A stretch of 7,299 nt of DNA from Deltaproteobacteria bacterium (GTDB lineage: Bacteria > UBA10199 > SPLOWO2-01-44-7), in the NCBI GenBank assembly GCA_016203765.1, contig JACQMB010000065.1:1-7299 (forward strand), written 5' to 3'. A program made the position numbers and the translations under genes. Under the pieces are notes generated by a model, which was not told the DNA's origin, searched no databases, and saw nothing but the letters and a program-made list of their open reading frames with translations. Below, piece by piece: positions 1 to 5,420 of the stretch; the first letter of the stretch is position 1, and each line of letters opens with the position of its first letter.

Positions 1-1
1 G

Positions 2-973
2 TTTGAGTTTGGCCTTCGACCGCGGCGTTTTTCCGAATTCATCGGCCAAAAAGAGCTGAAGAAAAAATTGCACGTCTTTGTCACCGCCGCCAAGCAGAGG
101 AAAGAGGCCCTCGATCACGTCCTCTTTTCGGGACCGCCGGGCCTGGGGAAGACTTCGCTGGCCCATATCTTGCACAATGAATTGGGAGTGGGGATTACCA
201 CGACTTCGGGCCCGGCCCTGGAGCGGCCCGGCGACCTGGCGGCGATCCTGACCAACCTCGGGGCGCGAGACGTTTTATTTATTGATGAAATCCACCGCCT
301 CCCCCGCATCGTGGAAGAGATTTTGTACCCGGCGATGGAGGATTTTCGGCTCGACCTGGTGGTGGGCCAGGGCCCCTCGGCCAAGACGATCCAGATAGAT
401 CTCCCCCCCTTCACGCTGGTGGGGGCGACCACCCGCACCGGTCTCATCACCTCCCCGCTGCGCGACCGGTTCGGCGTTGCCATGCGCATTGACTTTTACC
501 CGGCCGATGAGTTGACGACCATTGTCCTCCGTTCCGCCAAACTTTTGCGGATTGCCGTTCAAGACGAGGCCGCCCGCGAGATTGGAGAGCGCGCGCGCGG
601 GACGCCGCGGATCGCCAACCGGCTGTTGAAGCGAATCCGCGACGTGGCGCAGGTGGACGGCGCCGACGGAATCGACATCGCCATCACCCGGAAGGGGCTT
701 CAGATGCTGGAGGTGGATGAAAAGGGATTCGACGCCATGGACCGGAAAATCCTGGCCACCATCATCGAAAAATTTCAGGGGGGGCCCGTCGGTGTGGAGA
801 CCCTCTCGAGCGCCTTGAGCGAGGAAAAAGATACCCTCGAAGATGTCTATGAACCCTATTTGATTCAATGCGGTTTTTTAAACCGCACCTCCCGGGGCCG
901 GGTGGCCACCCCCAAAGCCTATGATCATCTTGGCATCAAACCGAAAACAGAAGGTCAAGAAAATTTATTCTAG
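2..973 (+). CDS. ruvB: Holliday junction branch migration ATPase RuvB (5' end missing)
   Basis: RuvB is the AAA+ motor that, with RuvA, drives branch migration of Holliday junctions before RuvC resolves them. The reading frame is open from base 2 and begins mid-protein (FEFGLRPRRFSEFIGQKELK), so the true start lies upstream; roughly the first 15-20 residues are missing by comparison with typical RuvB. Motifs appear in the expected order: Walker A GPPGLGKT (bases 131-154), Walker B with IDEIHR (about 281-298), sensor 1 GATTR, an arginine-finger region PLRDRFG, and sensor 2 RGTPRIANR. The C-terminal winged-helix DNA-binding domain follows (GFDAMDRKIL through ETLSSAL to RGRVATPKAYDHLG). The protein ends ENLF at a TAG stop. 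No frameshift or lost catalytic residue is visible. Its last 53 bases overlap the start of the next gene, which suggests co-transcription. Identification is secure from the motifs. Confidence 0.97.
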   Translation, partial: FEFGLRPRRFSEFIGQKELKKKLHVFVTAAKQRKEALDHVLFSGPPGLGKTSLAHILHNELGVGITTTSGPALERPGDLAAILTNLGARDVLFIDEIHRLPRIVEEILYPAMEDFRLDLVVGQGPSAKTIQIDLPPFTLVGATTRTGLITSPLRDRFGVAMRIDFYPADELTTIVLRSAKLLRIAVQDEAAREIGERARGTPRIANRLLKRIRDVAQVDGADGIDIAITRKGLQMLEVDEKGFDAMDRKILATIIEKFQGGPVGVETLSSALSEEKDTLEDVYEPYLIQCGFLNRTSRGRVATPKAYDHLGIKPKTEGQENLF

Positions 974-1280
974 TCTGGTTTCTCTTTCGGTTCAGATTTT
1001 CCGCGCCTTGCCCTTTTCCGCCTGGCTGGTCCTGATCGGTTTGCTGACCTTTCTCTGGTTTTGGATTTTCGGATCGAAGGGCCTCTATGAAATGGAACAA
1101 CTGCGGGGTCTTCGGCAGGAACTTCTTGAAGAAAAAACAAAATTGGCCGTCGAAAAAGAGCAATTGGAAACGGAACTCAAATACCTGGAAGACCCCGAAT
1201 ACCAAAAACACGTCATCCGCCGGGAGCTGGGGTATATCGAAGACGACGAAGCGGTGATTCAATTTCATCCCAAAAAATAG
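921..1280 (+). CDS. ftsB: FtsB/DivIC-family cell division protein
   Basis: This is a 119-residue protein with the classic FtsB/DivIC layout. A short basic cytoplasmic N-terminus is followed by one transmembrane helix (about residues 33-50, SAWLVLIGLLTFLWFWIF), then a charged heptad-like coiled coil (about 55-90). A conserved-looking tail follows, DPEYQKHVIRRELGYIEDDE, typical of the septum formation initiator family. Members form a periplasmic coiled-coil complex with FtsL and FtsQ that helps activate septal peptidoglycan synthesis. The ATG at 921 lies inside the 3' end of ruvB in another frame and has no clear Shine-Dalgarno sequence. The only other early in-frame start is TTG at 930. The 53-base overlap suggests translational coupling to ruvB. 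Family assignment is firm; the choice between the FtsB and DivIC names is by the Gram-negative context. Confidence 0.88.
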   Translation: MIILASNRKQKVKKIYSSLVSLSVQIFRALPFSAWLVLIGLLTFLWFWIFGSKGLYEMEQLRGLRQELLEEKTKLAVEKEQLETELKYLEDPEYQKHVIRRELGYIEDDEAVIQFHPKK

Positions 1281-1292
1281 AATTCACCTAAG

Positions 1293-1314
1293 GATGTCCC
1301 GCTTGGGATACATC
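1293..1314 (+). other. Small hairpin just after the ftsB stop
   Basis: GATGT and CCC pair with GGG and ACATC around a GCTT loop, with a two-base bulge (AT, 1308-1309). It begins 13 bases after the ftsB stop. No T-run follows, so it is not an intrinsic terminator on its own. It could protect the mRNA 3' end ahead of the terminator at 1326-1363, or be chance. Confidence 0.35.
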
Positions 1315-1325
1315 TATCGGGGGGT

Positions 1326-1363
1326 GTTAAAAAAAGTTGCGCGGGTTTGCCCGTTTTTTTAAC
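1326..1363 (+). terminator. Probable Rho-independent terminator of ruvB-ftsB, possibly bidirectional
   Basis: A CGGG-TTTG-CCCG hairpin (1342-1353) is followed immediately by seven T. The outer arms also pair: GTTAAAAAAA (1326-1335) is the exact complement of TTTTTTTAAC (1354-1363), leaving a six-base bulge (1336-1341) on the left side. An A-tract before the stem and a T-tract after it is the usual look of a two-way terminator. It lies 46 bases past the ftsB stop and may also halt transcripts reading leftward from gspN. The GC stem is short (4 bp), so strength is uncertain. Confidence 0.7.
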
Positions 1364-1402
1364 TTTTAAGGCAGCTTCCCATCTGCATCAAATCCGTCGG
1401 AA

Positions 1403-1513
1403 TTGTTTAAAAATCGTCAGGCCAAACGGAAAAAGCGGCGTTATTTCCTTACCATTAAAGCGGCACGGCATTTGCATCTGGAAAAAACCGGGTTGACGAA
1501 TTGTATATTATAA
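1403..1513 (+). other. Short basic open frame before the toxin, possible gene remnant
   Basis: From a TTG at 1403 to a TAA at 1511 the frame reads a 36-residue, strongly basic peptide (LFKNRQAKRKKRRYFLTIKA, then ARHLHLEKTGLTNCIL). It is open upstream to base 1370 and is in the same frame as the toxin at 1526. No convincing ribosome binding site was seen, and the peptide was not recognised. It may be the tail of a decayed gene carried with the toxin-antitoxin island, or a chance open frame. The rest of the gap between 1364 and 1492 holds nothing else I can support. Confidence 0.15.
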
Positions 1514-1521
1514 GCTACAAT
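1493..1521 (+). promoter_or_regulatory. Sigma70-type promoter of the toxin-antitoxin operon
   Basis: TTGACG (1493-1498) matches the -35 consensus at five of six positions. TACAAT (1516-1521) matches the -10 consensus at five of six, and the spacer is the optimal 17 bp. Only four bases separate the -10 box from the toxin ATG at 1526. The predicted transcription start therefore falls at or just past the start codon. The -10 box is part of the palindrome at 1498-1523, consistent with repression by the antitoxin. Confidence 0.72.
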
Positions 1522-1523
1522 TC
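1498..1523. promoter_or_regulatory. 26-bp palindrome, probable antitoxin operator
   Basis: GAATTGTA (1498-1505) is the exact reverse complement of TACAATTC (1516-1523), and the centre is a TTATAA palindrome (1508-1513) on the same axis. Eleven of thirteen base pairs across the dyad match; only 1506-1507 versus 1514-1515 differ. The palindrome begins at the last base of the -35 box and covers the spacer and the -10 box. HigA-type antitoxins are known to bind such dyads as dimers and repress their own operon. Binding here is inferred from position and symmetry. Confidence 0.68.
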
Positions 1524-1525
1524 CT

Positions 1526-1849
1526 ATGTCTGTTGCTGAAGAAAAAGAAGTCCGGCTGTTTGTTACGAAATGGGGCTCCGTTCCTTTTGAAACGTGGCTG
1601 GAATCATTAAAAGACCAAAGAGCGGTAGAAAAAATTGAGGTAAAAATAGCCAGGATTCGAGCCGGCAATTTGGGTGATTGTAAGCCGGTTGGCAAGGGAG
1701 TTTTTGAGCTTCGAATTGATCATGGGCCCGGTTATCGAATTTATTTTGGTCAAAAAGGCTCTCAAATAATCCTTTTGGCTGGAGGGTCTAAAAAAAGGCA
1801 AAACAAAGATATAAAGGCGGCACAAAATTATTGGCGGGAAGAAAGATAA
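1526..1849 (+). CDS. RelE/HigB-type toxin (addiction module killer protein family)
   Basis: A 107-residue protein recognisable as the RelE/ParE-superfamily 'addiction module killer protein' group. The diagnostic features are ETWLESLKD near residue 22-30, a run IARIRAGNLGDCKPVGKGVF (about 41-60), then ELRIDHGPGYRIYF (61-74), ILLAGGSKKRQNKDI (82-96) and a terminal NYW. Relatives are mostly ribosome-dependent mRNA endonucleases, so translation inhibition is the inferred activity. The length is normal for the family and no frameshift is visible. The start is ATG 1526, since an in-frame TAA lies at 1511-1513 and no other ATG, GTG or TTG follows nearby. There is no Shine-Dalgarno sequence. The toxin gene precedes the antitoxin gene, the HigBA order. 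The sequence is visibly A/T richer than ruvB or the secretion genes, suggesting acquisition. Confidence 0.9.
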   Translation: MSVAEEKEVRLFVTKWGSVPFETWLESLKDQRAVEKIEVKIARIRAGNLGDCKPVGKGVFELRIDHGPGYRIYFGQKGSQIILLAGGSKKRQNKDIKAAQNYWREER

Positions 1850-1850
1850 G

Positions 1851-2150
1851 ATGAAAACACTAAGCTACAAAAAAATGCTGATGGCGCGTTTCCGCAAAAA
1901 TCCCAAAGAGGCTATCGACTATTTAAATGCTGCCTTGGAAGATAATGACCCCAAAGTTTTTTTGATTGCCCTGCGCGATGTTGCCGAAGCCTATGGCGGT
2001 GTGGGTGCCGTGGCCAAAAAAGCCAGATTGAACCGGGTTTCTCTTTATCGTATGCTTTCCGAAAACGGCAATCCTGAAATATCCAGCATTGATCGTCTTT
2101 TAAAAACATTAGGCCTCCAACTGGCTGTAAAACTAAAAGAAATTGCTTAA
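1851..2150 (+). CDS. HigA-like antitoxin, HTH DNA-binding protein
   Basis: A 99-residue partner of the preceding toxin, starting one base after its stop. The C-terminal half carries an XRE-type helix-turn-helix (about residues 49-92): GGVGAVAKKARLNRVSLYRM, LSENGNPEISSIDRLLKTLG. The N-terminal part (KNPKEAIDYLNAALEDND) is typical of the 'addiction module antidote' family and would contact the toxin. It should neutralise the toxin and, with or without it, repress the operon at the palindrome upstream. GGGAAG at 1836-1841 is a plausible ribosome binding site nine bases before the ATG. A second in-frame ATG at 1875 is less likely. Base composition is low in G+C: 21 of 60 bases at 1801-1860 against 42 of 60 in ruvB at 601-660. 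Its stop overlaps the stop of convergent gspN. Confidence 0.9.
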   Translation: MKTLSYKKMLMARFRKNPKEAIDYLNAALEDNDPKVFLIALRDVAEAYGGVGAVAKKARLNRVSLYRMLSENGNPEISSIDRLLKTLGLQLAVKLKEIA

Positions 2151-3088
2151 AACGGCTTGAAGGGATAGATGCGGACGGCGCCGGAGTAAACTTGCGGGCT
2201 GGAGAGTTGGCCGGAAACACTGATGGGATAAGAACCGGCCTGCCCAGCCTGTTTTTTAAGTTCAGCGGCAAAGGCTTCGGGAAGCAGGGGGTCAAAGACC
2301 TGCCAGAGTTTATCGGAAAATTGGAAGTTCCCCTGCAGATTGATCCGGTAGCGGGCCGCTTCCGAGGCCATAAAAATGCGCCCCTTTAAATCGAGTTGAA
2401 GGTCGTCTCCCTTGAATTGGAAGGCCTCCACCCGCATCGAGCCGCGCCCGATTTCCGCCTTCATCTTCGAGGGTTCCTTGGTTAAAATAAGATCGGGGAG
2501 GGGAAAGTTTTCCATCCCCCCAAAAGAGACGGTGCTTTTCTTTAAATAAAGTTTTTCGATCCGCATTTCGATCTCGCCGGCGGTGCGTAGCGGCTGTTGG
2601 GGATTGTAGTCGAGGTTGAAGGCCCCGCCGATTTCGGAGACCAGGTTCAAACCGGCCACCTCGTGCAGATAGGGAATTTTCCCCAAGTCAATCTTGTCAA
2701 GGTCCCCTTCAATCCGGAAACCCTCCTCCTTTTTTTGAACGGTTCCGGCCAGGCGGCCCTTGGGGAGCTTCATGCTAAAACGGACCCTCGGATTTCCGAA
2801 CAGAAGCGAAAAGAGTCCCGCCCGGCCGGAGATCCTCCCGATTCGCAAAACAGCCGTTTTCTTCCCATCCCTCAGGGTATGGATGACCATCTCTTCCAGG
2901 GAGGCGCCGGTCAGCCGGTAGGTCTCCATGCTTTCAATGGAGACCTGGTAGTCGGGCCCCAAATTCTTTTCCAGGCTCAGGATCAGACGGGATTTCAAGG
3001 CTTCCATCGGAAACATCCAATAAACAAAGAAAAGATAGCTGAAGAGGAAGACCCCGGCGTAGGCAACCCATTGTAACCATCGAGGCAT
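2147..3088 (-). CDS. gspN: Type II secretion system protein GspN
   Basis: This 313-residue protein is the last gene of the secretion operon. It has one N-terminal transmembrane helix (about residues 7-27, WVAYAGVFLFSYLFFVYWMF) and a periplasmic domain rich in alternating beta strands. That domain contains repeated AsmA-like amphipathic elements such as EIEMRIEKLYLKKSTVSFGG and LQLDLKGRIFMASEAARYRI, and ends GAVRIYPFKPF. This matches the GspN family seen in Deltaproteobacteria-type systems; its exact role is not established, and it is dispensable or absent in many systems. No strong Shine-Dalgarno sequence precedes the ATG, only an A7 tract, and a heptamer array fills the gap to gspM. The 3' end converges on the antitoxin gene with a four-base overlap. 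The assignment rests on topology, position and general sequence character. Confidence 0.82.
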   Translation of the reverse strand: MPRWLQWVAYAGVFLFSYLFFVYWMFPMEALKSRLILSLEKNLGPDYQVSIESMETYRLTGASLEEMVIHTLRDGKKTAVLRIGRISGRAGLFSLLFGNPRVRFSMKLPKGRLAGTVQKKEEGFRIEGDLDKIDLGKIPYLHEVAGLNLVSEIGGAFNLDYNPQQPLRTAGEIEMRIEKLYLKKSTVSFGGMENFPLPDLILTKEPSKMKAEIGRGSMRVEAFQFKGDDLQLDLKGRIFMASEAARYRINLQGNFQFSDKLWQVFDPLLPEAFAAELKKQAGQAGSYPISVSGQLSSPQVYSGAVRIYPFKPF

Positions 3089-3106
3089 AGTTATTTTTTT
3101 GATCCC

Positions 3107-3155
3107 CGGTCCCGGCCCCGTAGTCCGTAGTCCGTAGTCCGTGGTCCGTAGTCCA
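3107..3155. repeat. Heptamer tandem array between gspM and gspN
   Basis: Seven consecutive 7-base units on the + strand: CGGTCCC, GGCCCCG, TAGTCCG three times, TGGTCCG, TAGTCCA. The last five are nearly identical. They occupy most of the 69-base gmap between the gspM stop and the gspN start. The core GGTCC and the 7-base period are shared with two arrays inside gspK. No open frame or terminator is evident here. Short tandem heptamers of this general kind are known in cyanobacteria and some other genomes; function is unknown. Confidence 0.9.
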
Positions 3156-3157
3156 TC

Positions 3158-3748
3158 CTATCCCCCCGCCTGCTGTAACCGGTAAGTCGAGGCCTGAAAC
3201 TCCACGTCGAAGAGCCGTTTGTCGTCAAAGCGCCGTTTGATGCGCATTTCGGTCACGCGCAAGATCCGCTTCGGGTCCTTTTCGATTTTATACAAATAGT
3301 CGATCAACTGGGGGAGGGTGACCTTGGTCAATTTGACCTCCACCGAGATCTCGTCAAAAAGTTCCGAAGGGGTGGCCCCCCGTTCCCGGATATTCTGAAT
3401 CCTCTCCCCCAGGCCGGCTTCCGTAGCCAGGCCGGTCAGGCTGGAAGAAACGGTGGCGTCAAAGCCTTGTTCCACACGAGATTCCATCTCGCCCAGTTTT
3501 TTCCTCAACTGCTGGTATTGCTCCATCCGGCGCCCGATCTCCATCCGTTTTTCGTTCCCTTCCCGGATTTGCTCTTCCAGGCCGGAAAGCTTCGAGGAGG
3601 CCAAGAGCAACGGAAGCCCCACCACCAGCAAGAGGGCCGCCCCCGCCCCGATCAGGGCAAAAATCTGCTCACGGGGGTTCAATCCCAGGAAGGTATTGTA
3701 GAGGGTGTCGAAGTTAAACCGTTTTAAAAAAGAGTAACGCGCCTTCAT
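3158..3748 (-). CDS. gspM: Type II secretion system protein GspM (PilO-like)
   Basis: GspM (196 residues) is a bitopic inner-membrane protein of the assembly platform that partners GspL. A basic cytoplasmic segment including NPREQIFALI leads into one transmembrane helix (about residues 30-50, ALLLVVGLPLLLAS). A predicted coiled coil follows (about 53-92, LEEQIREGNEKRMEIGRRME), then a ferredoxin-like periplasmic domain (about 98-190) ending DVEFQASTYRLQQ. The order TM, coiled coil, ferredoxin-like fold is shared with PilO of type IV pili. The ATG overlaps the gspL TGA (ATGA arrangement), and a strong GGAGGT site lies nine bases before it within gspL, so coupled translation is likely. Length is normal and nothing appears broken. 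Confidence 0.87.
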   Translation of the reverse strand: MKARYSFLKRFNFDTLYNTFLGLNPREQIFALIGAGAALLLVVGLPLLLASSKLSGLEEQIREGNEKRMEIGRRMEQYQQLRKKLGEMESRVEQGFDATVSSSLTGLATEAGLGERIQNIRERGATPSELFDEISVEVKLTKVTLPQLIDYLYKIEKDPKRILRVTEMRIKRRFDDKRLFDVEFQASTYRLQQAGG

Positions 3749-5355
3749 GTTTTCGGCACCTCCAAATCCATGGTCATGTCGAATTTAACCTCGTCGGGAC
3801 GCACCCCTTTGCGCACATTCCCCTTGGTCACCTTTTTCATGTAGGGGGTCCCCTCCAGGGCCTTTTGAATTTTGTCGGGGGCCTCAAAGGTATCGACCGA
3901 ACCGGAAAACTTCAAACTGTTTTCATCGATACTCAAATCATCGATGTCGAGCCGAACGGCCTTCCGGTCCGGCACTTTTTCCGAGATGTCCTTCAACACA
4001 TCCAGGACGGAAAGCCCCTGGATGGAGGAGAGTTTTTGAATCCGGTCCCGCACCTTGGTCTCCTCACTTTTTAACAGGCGCAGGGCATGGGCCGCGGAGG
4101 CCAGTTGTTTGGGCGGATTGGGGAGGACCTTCGAAACCATGGCGGTAATCTGATCGTTCAGCCCCTCCATCCGTTTGGAGAGGACATAATATTTAATTCC
4201 GAAATAACTGAAACCCAGCAGGAAGATGGTGCCCAAGGCCACCCCCGCGTGCCGAAGGGTTCCCCCGATCTTTTCCACATCCCCCTTAAAGGCAAATGCG
4301 CCCTGCCGGAAGTTAATCCGGGGCATCCGGCCGGAGGCCACCCCCCGCAAGGCCAGCGCCAATCCTTGCGGCAAAACCAGGTGGTGGGATTGGAGGTTGT
4401 CCACCTTATAAAAATGAAACGTCGTGCAATCGATAAAAGTGACATTCTGTTTGAGCCGGTTGGAGAGATACCGATCGATCCGGGGGATGCGGGAGGTGCC
4501 GCCGCACAGAAAAAAACCGCCGACGGGGGTGCCCGACTGATCGCGAAAGGCAAAGAGGGCCTGGCGGATATGAACAAGCAGGTCGTCGATGGAGGCCTGG
4601 ATCGCCTCACCGACCTGGGCGGAGAGGTCATCCATGGCCTCCGGATCATCGGCAGGGAGTCCCCCCATCTCGATCTTCAGGCGTTCGGCCTCTTCCAGGG
4701 GAACCCCCAGCTTTTTGGCCAGCCGCTCCGTGATGTTTTTACCGCCGAAAGAGATCGACCGAATCAGGGTGAGTTTTTTCCCCTCGCAAATGGCAAGGTT
4801 GGTTTTGACGTGGCCGATGTCCAAAACGGCAAAGGGCCCCTCGGGGGGAACCATGCCGAGATTGACCAGATTCAAAAACTCCGACGGCTCCGCGGTGACC
4901 ACCTTGGGATCGAGCTGGGCCCCCTGGAGCAGTTTCAGCCAGCCGGCAAACTCCTCCTTGACCGCATAAAAAGCCAAAACATCGGAGGACTCTTTGGAAG
5001 AACGGGCCACGTAATAATCGATCACCAGATCTTCGAGATCGAAGGGGATATAGCCCTCCAATTCAAACTCCAGGGTCTCATCGATCTTGGCCAGCGAGCC
5101 GAAGGGAAGGGTGATAAAACGGGAGGAGACCCTGTTGCCGGGATAACCGCAGACGGCCTGATCCCACTTCAGATGAAAATCATCGATCATCCCCTGCAGG
5201 GTGACCGAGATCGATTCTTCCGGGCTTAAGAGTTCATTATACTGAATCTTGCGCTCATAAAAGCGGACGAATTCAAACCCTTTGAAAGAGCGCTCCATCT
5301 CGGCGATTTTGACCGAGTAACCGCCGATGTCTATTCCTAGTATGGTCTGGGGCAT
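3745..5355 (-). CDS. gspL: Type II secretion system protein GspL with PilM-like actin fold
   Basis: A 536-residue GspL, the platform protein that links the secretion ATPase GspE to the membrane. The cytoplasmic part (about 1-345) is a PilM/FtsA-like actin-fold domain: phosphate-1-like GIDIGGYSVK (7-16), a second phosphate motif AVLDIGHVKTN (176-186), and an adenosine-type motif FFLCGGTSRIP (281-291). A juxtamembrane PRINFRQGAFAFKGD (345-359) is typical of GspL. One transmembrane helix lies at about 370-389. The periplasmic part has a coiled segment and a PilN-like ferredoxin fold, with VLDVLKDISEKVPD at 450-463. It thus resembles PilM and PilN in one chain, and is longer than enterobacterial GspL. 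The ATG is preceded by an A7 tract without a Shine-Dalgarno sequence; a large palindrome separates it from gspK. It overlaps gspM by four bases. Confidence 0.92.
   Translation of the reverse strand: MPQTILGIDIGGYSVKIAEMERSFKGFEFVRFYERKIQYNELLSPEESISVTLQGMIDDFHLKWDQAVCGYPGNRVSSRFITLPFGSLAKIDETLEFELEGYIPFDLEDLVIDYYVARSSKESSDVLAFYAVKEEFAGWLKLLQGAQLDPKVVTAEPSEFLNLVNLGMVPPEGPFAVLDIGHVKTNLAICEGKKLTLIRSISFGGKNITERLAKKLGVPLEEAERLKIEMGGLPADDPEAMDDLSAQVGEAIQASIDDLLVHIRQALFAFRDQSGTPVGGFFLCGGTSRIPRIDRYLSNRLKQNVTFIDCTTFHFYKVDNLQSHHLVLPQGLALALRGVASGRMPRINFRQGAFAFKGDVEKIGGTLRHAGVALGTIFLLGFSYFGIKYYVLSKRMEGLNDQITAMVSKVLPNPPKQLASAAHALRLLKSEETKVRDRIQKLSSIQGLSVLDVLKDISEKVPDRKAVRLDIDDLSIDENSLKFSGSVDTFEAPDKIQKALEGTPYMKKVTKGNVRKGVRPDEVKFDMTMDLEVPKT
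3758..3763 (-). promoter_or_regulatory. Strong ribosome binding site of gspM
   Basis: GGAGGT on the minus strand, nine bases ahead of the gspM ATG and inside the last codons of gspL. It fixes the gspM start. It contrasts with gspL and gspN, which have A-rich leaders and no comparable site. Confidence 0.8.
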
Positions 5356-5364
5356 AATTTTTTT

Positions 5365-5419
5365 GTGTTTGTGTGTTTATGTGCTTATGTGTTTATGTCG
5401 ACATAAACACATAAACACA
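5365..5419. repeat. Octamer array forming a 40-bp palindrome between gspK and gspL
   Basis: Four direct octamers (GTGTTTGT, GTGTTTAT, GTGCTTAT, GTGTTTAT; 5365-5396) are followed by GTCGAC and then two inverted copies, ATAAACAC (5403-5418). The result is a dyad from 5380 to 5419 centred on GTCGAC, with 19 of 20 pairs matching. In the secretion-operon transcript the single odd pair (5384/5415) is a G-U wobble, so an 18-bp stem with a UCGA loop can form. It starts one base after the gspK stop and fills most of the 65-base gap. There is no U-run suited to termination. Processing, mRNA stabilisation or a mobile palindromic repeat are possible roles. Confidence 0.9.
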
Positions 5420-5420
5420 A

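Noticed and set aside
275..868. 197-residue open frame on the - strand opposite ruvB
   Set aside because: Fully covered by the motif-complete RuvB frame; no family features and no start signal of its own.
1441..1695. 84-residue minus-strand open frame across the toxin promoter
   Set aside because: It overlaps the promoter, the operator and the toxin start, and its translation has no recognisable features.
3107..3155. CRISPR-like array
   Set aside because: Units are seven bases in direct tandem without spacers, so this is a simple tandem repeat.
4087..5229. 380-residue open frame on the + strand opposite gspL
   Set aside because: It is antisense to a clearly identified gene; its Gly/Pro/Gln-rich translation has no recognisable domain and reflects codon bias of gspL.
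5380..5419. Transcription terminator or insertion-sequence end
   Set aside because: The stem is A/T rich with no U-run directly after it in the operon direction, gspL and gspM must be transcribed through it, and no transposase or target duplication is nearby.
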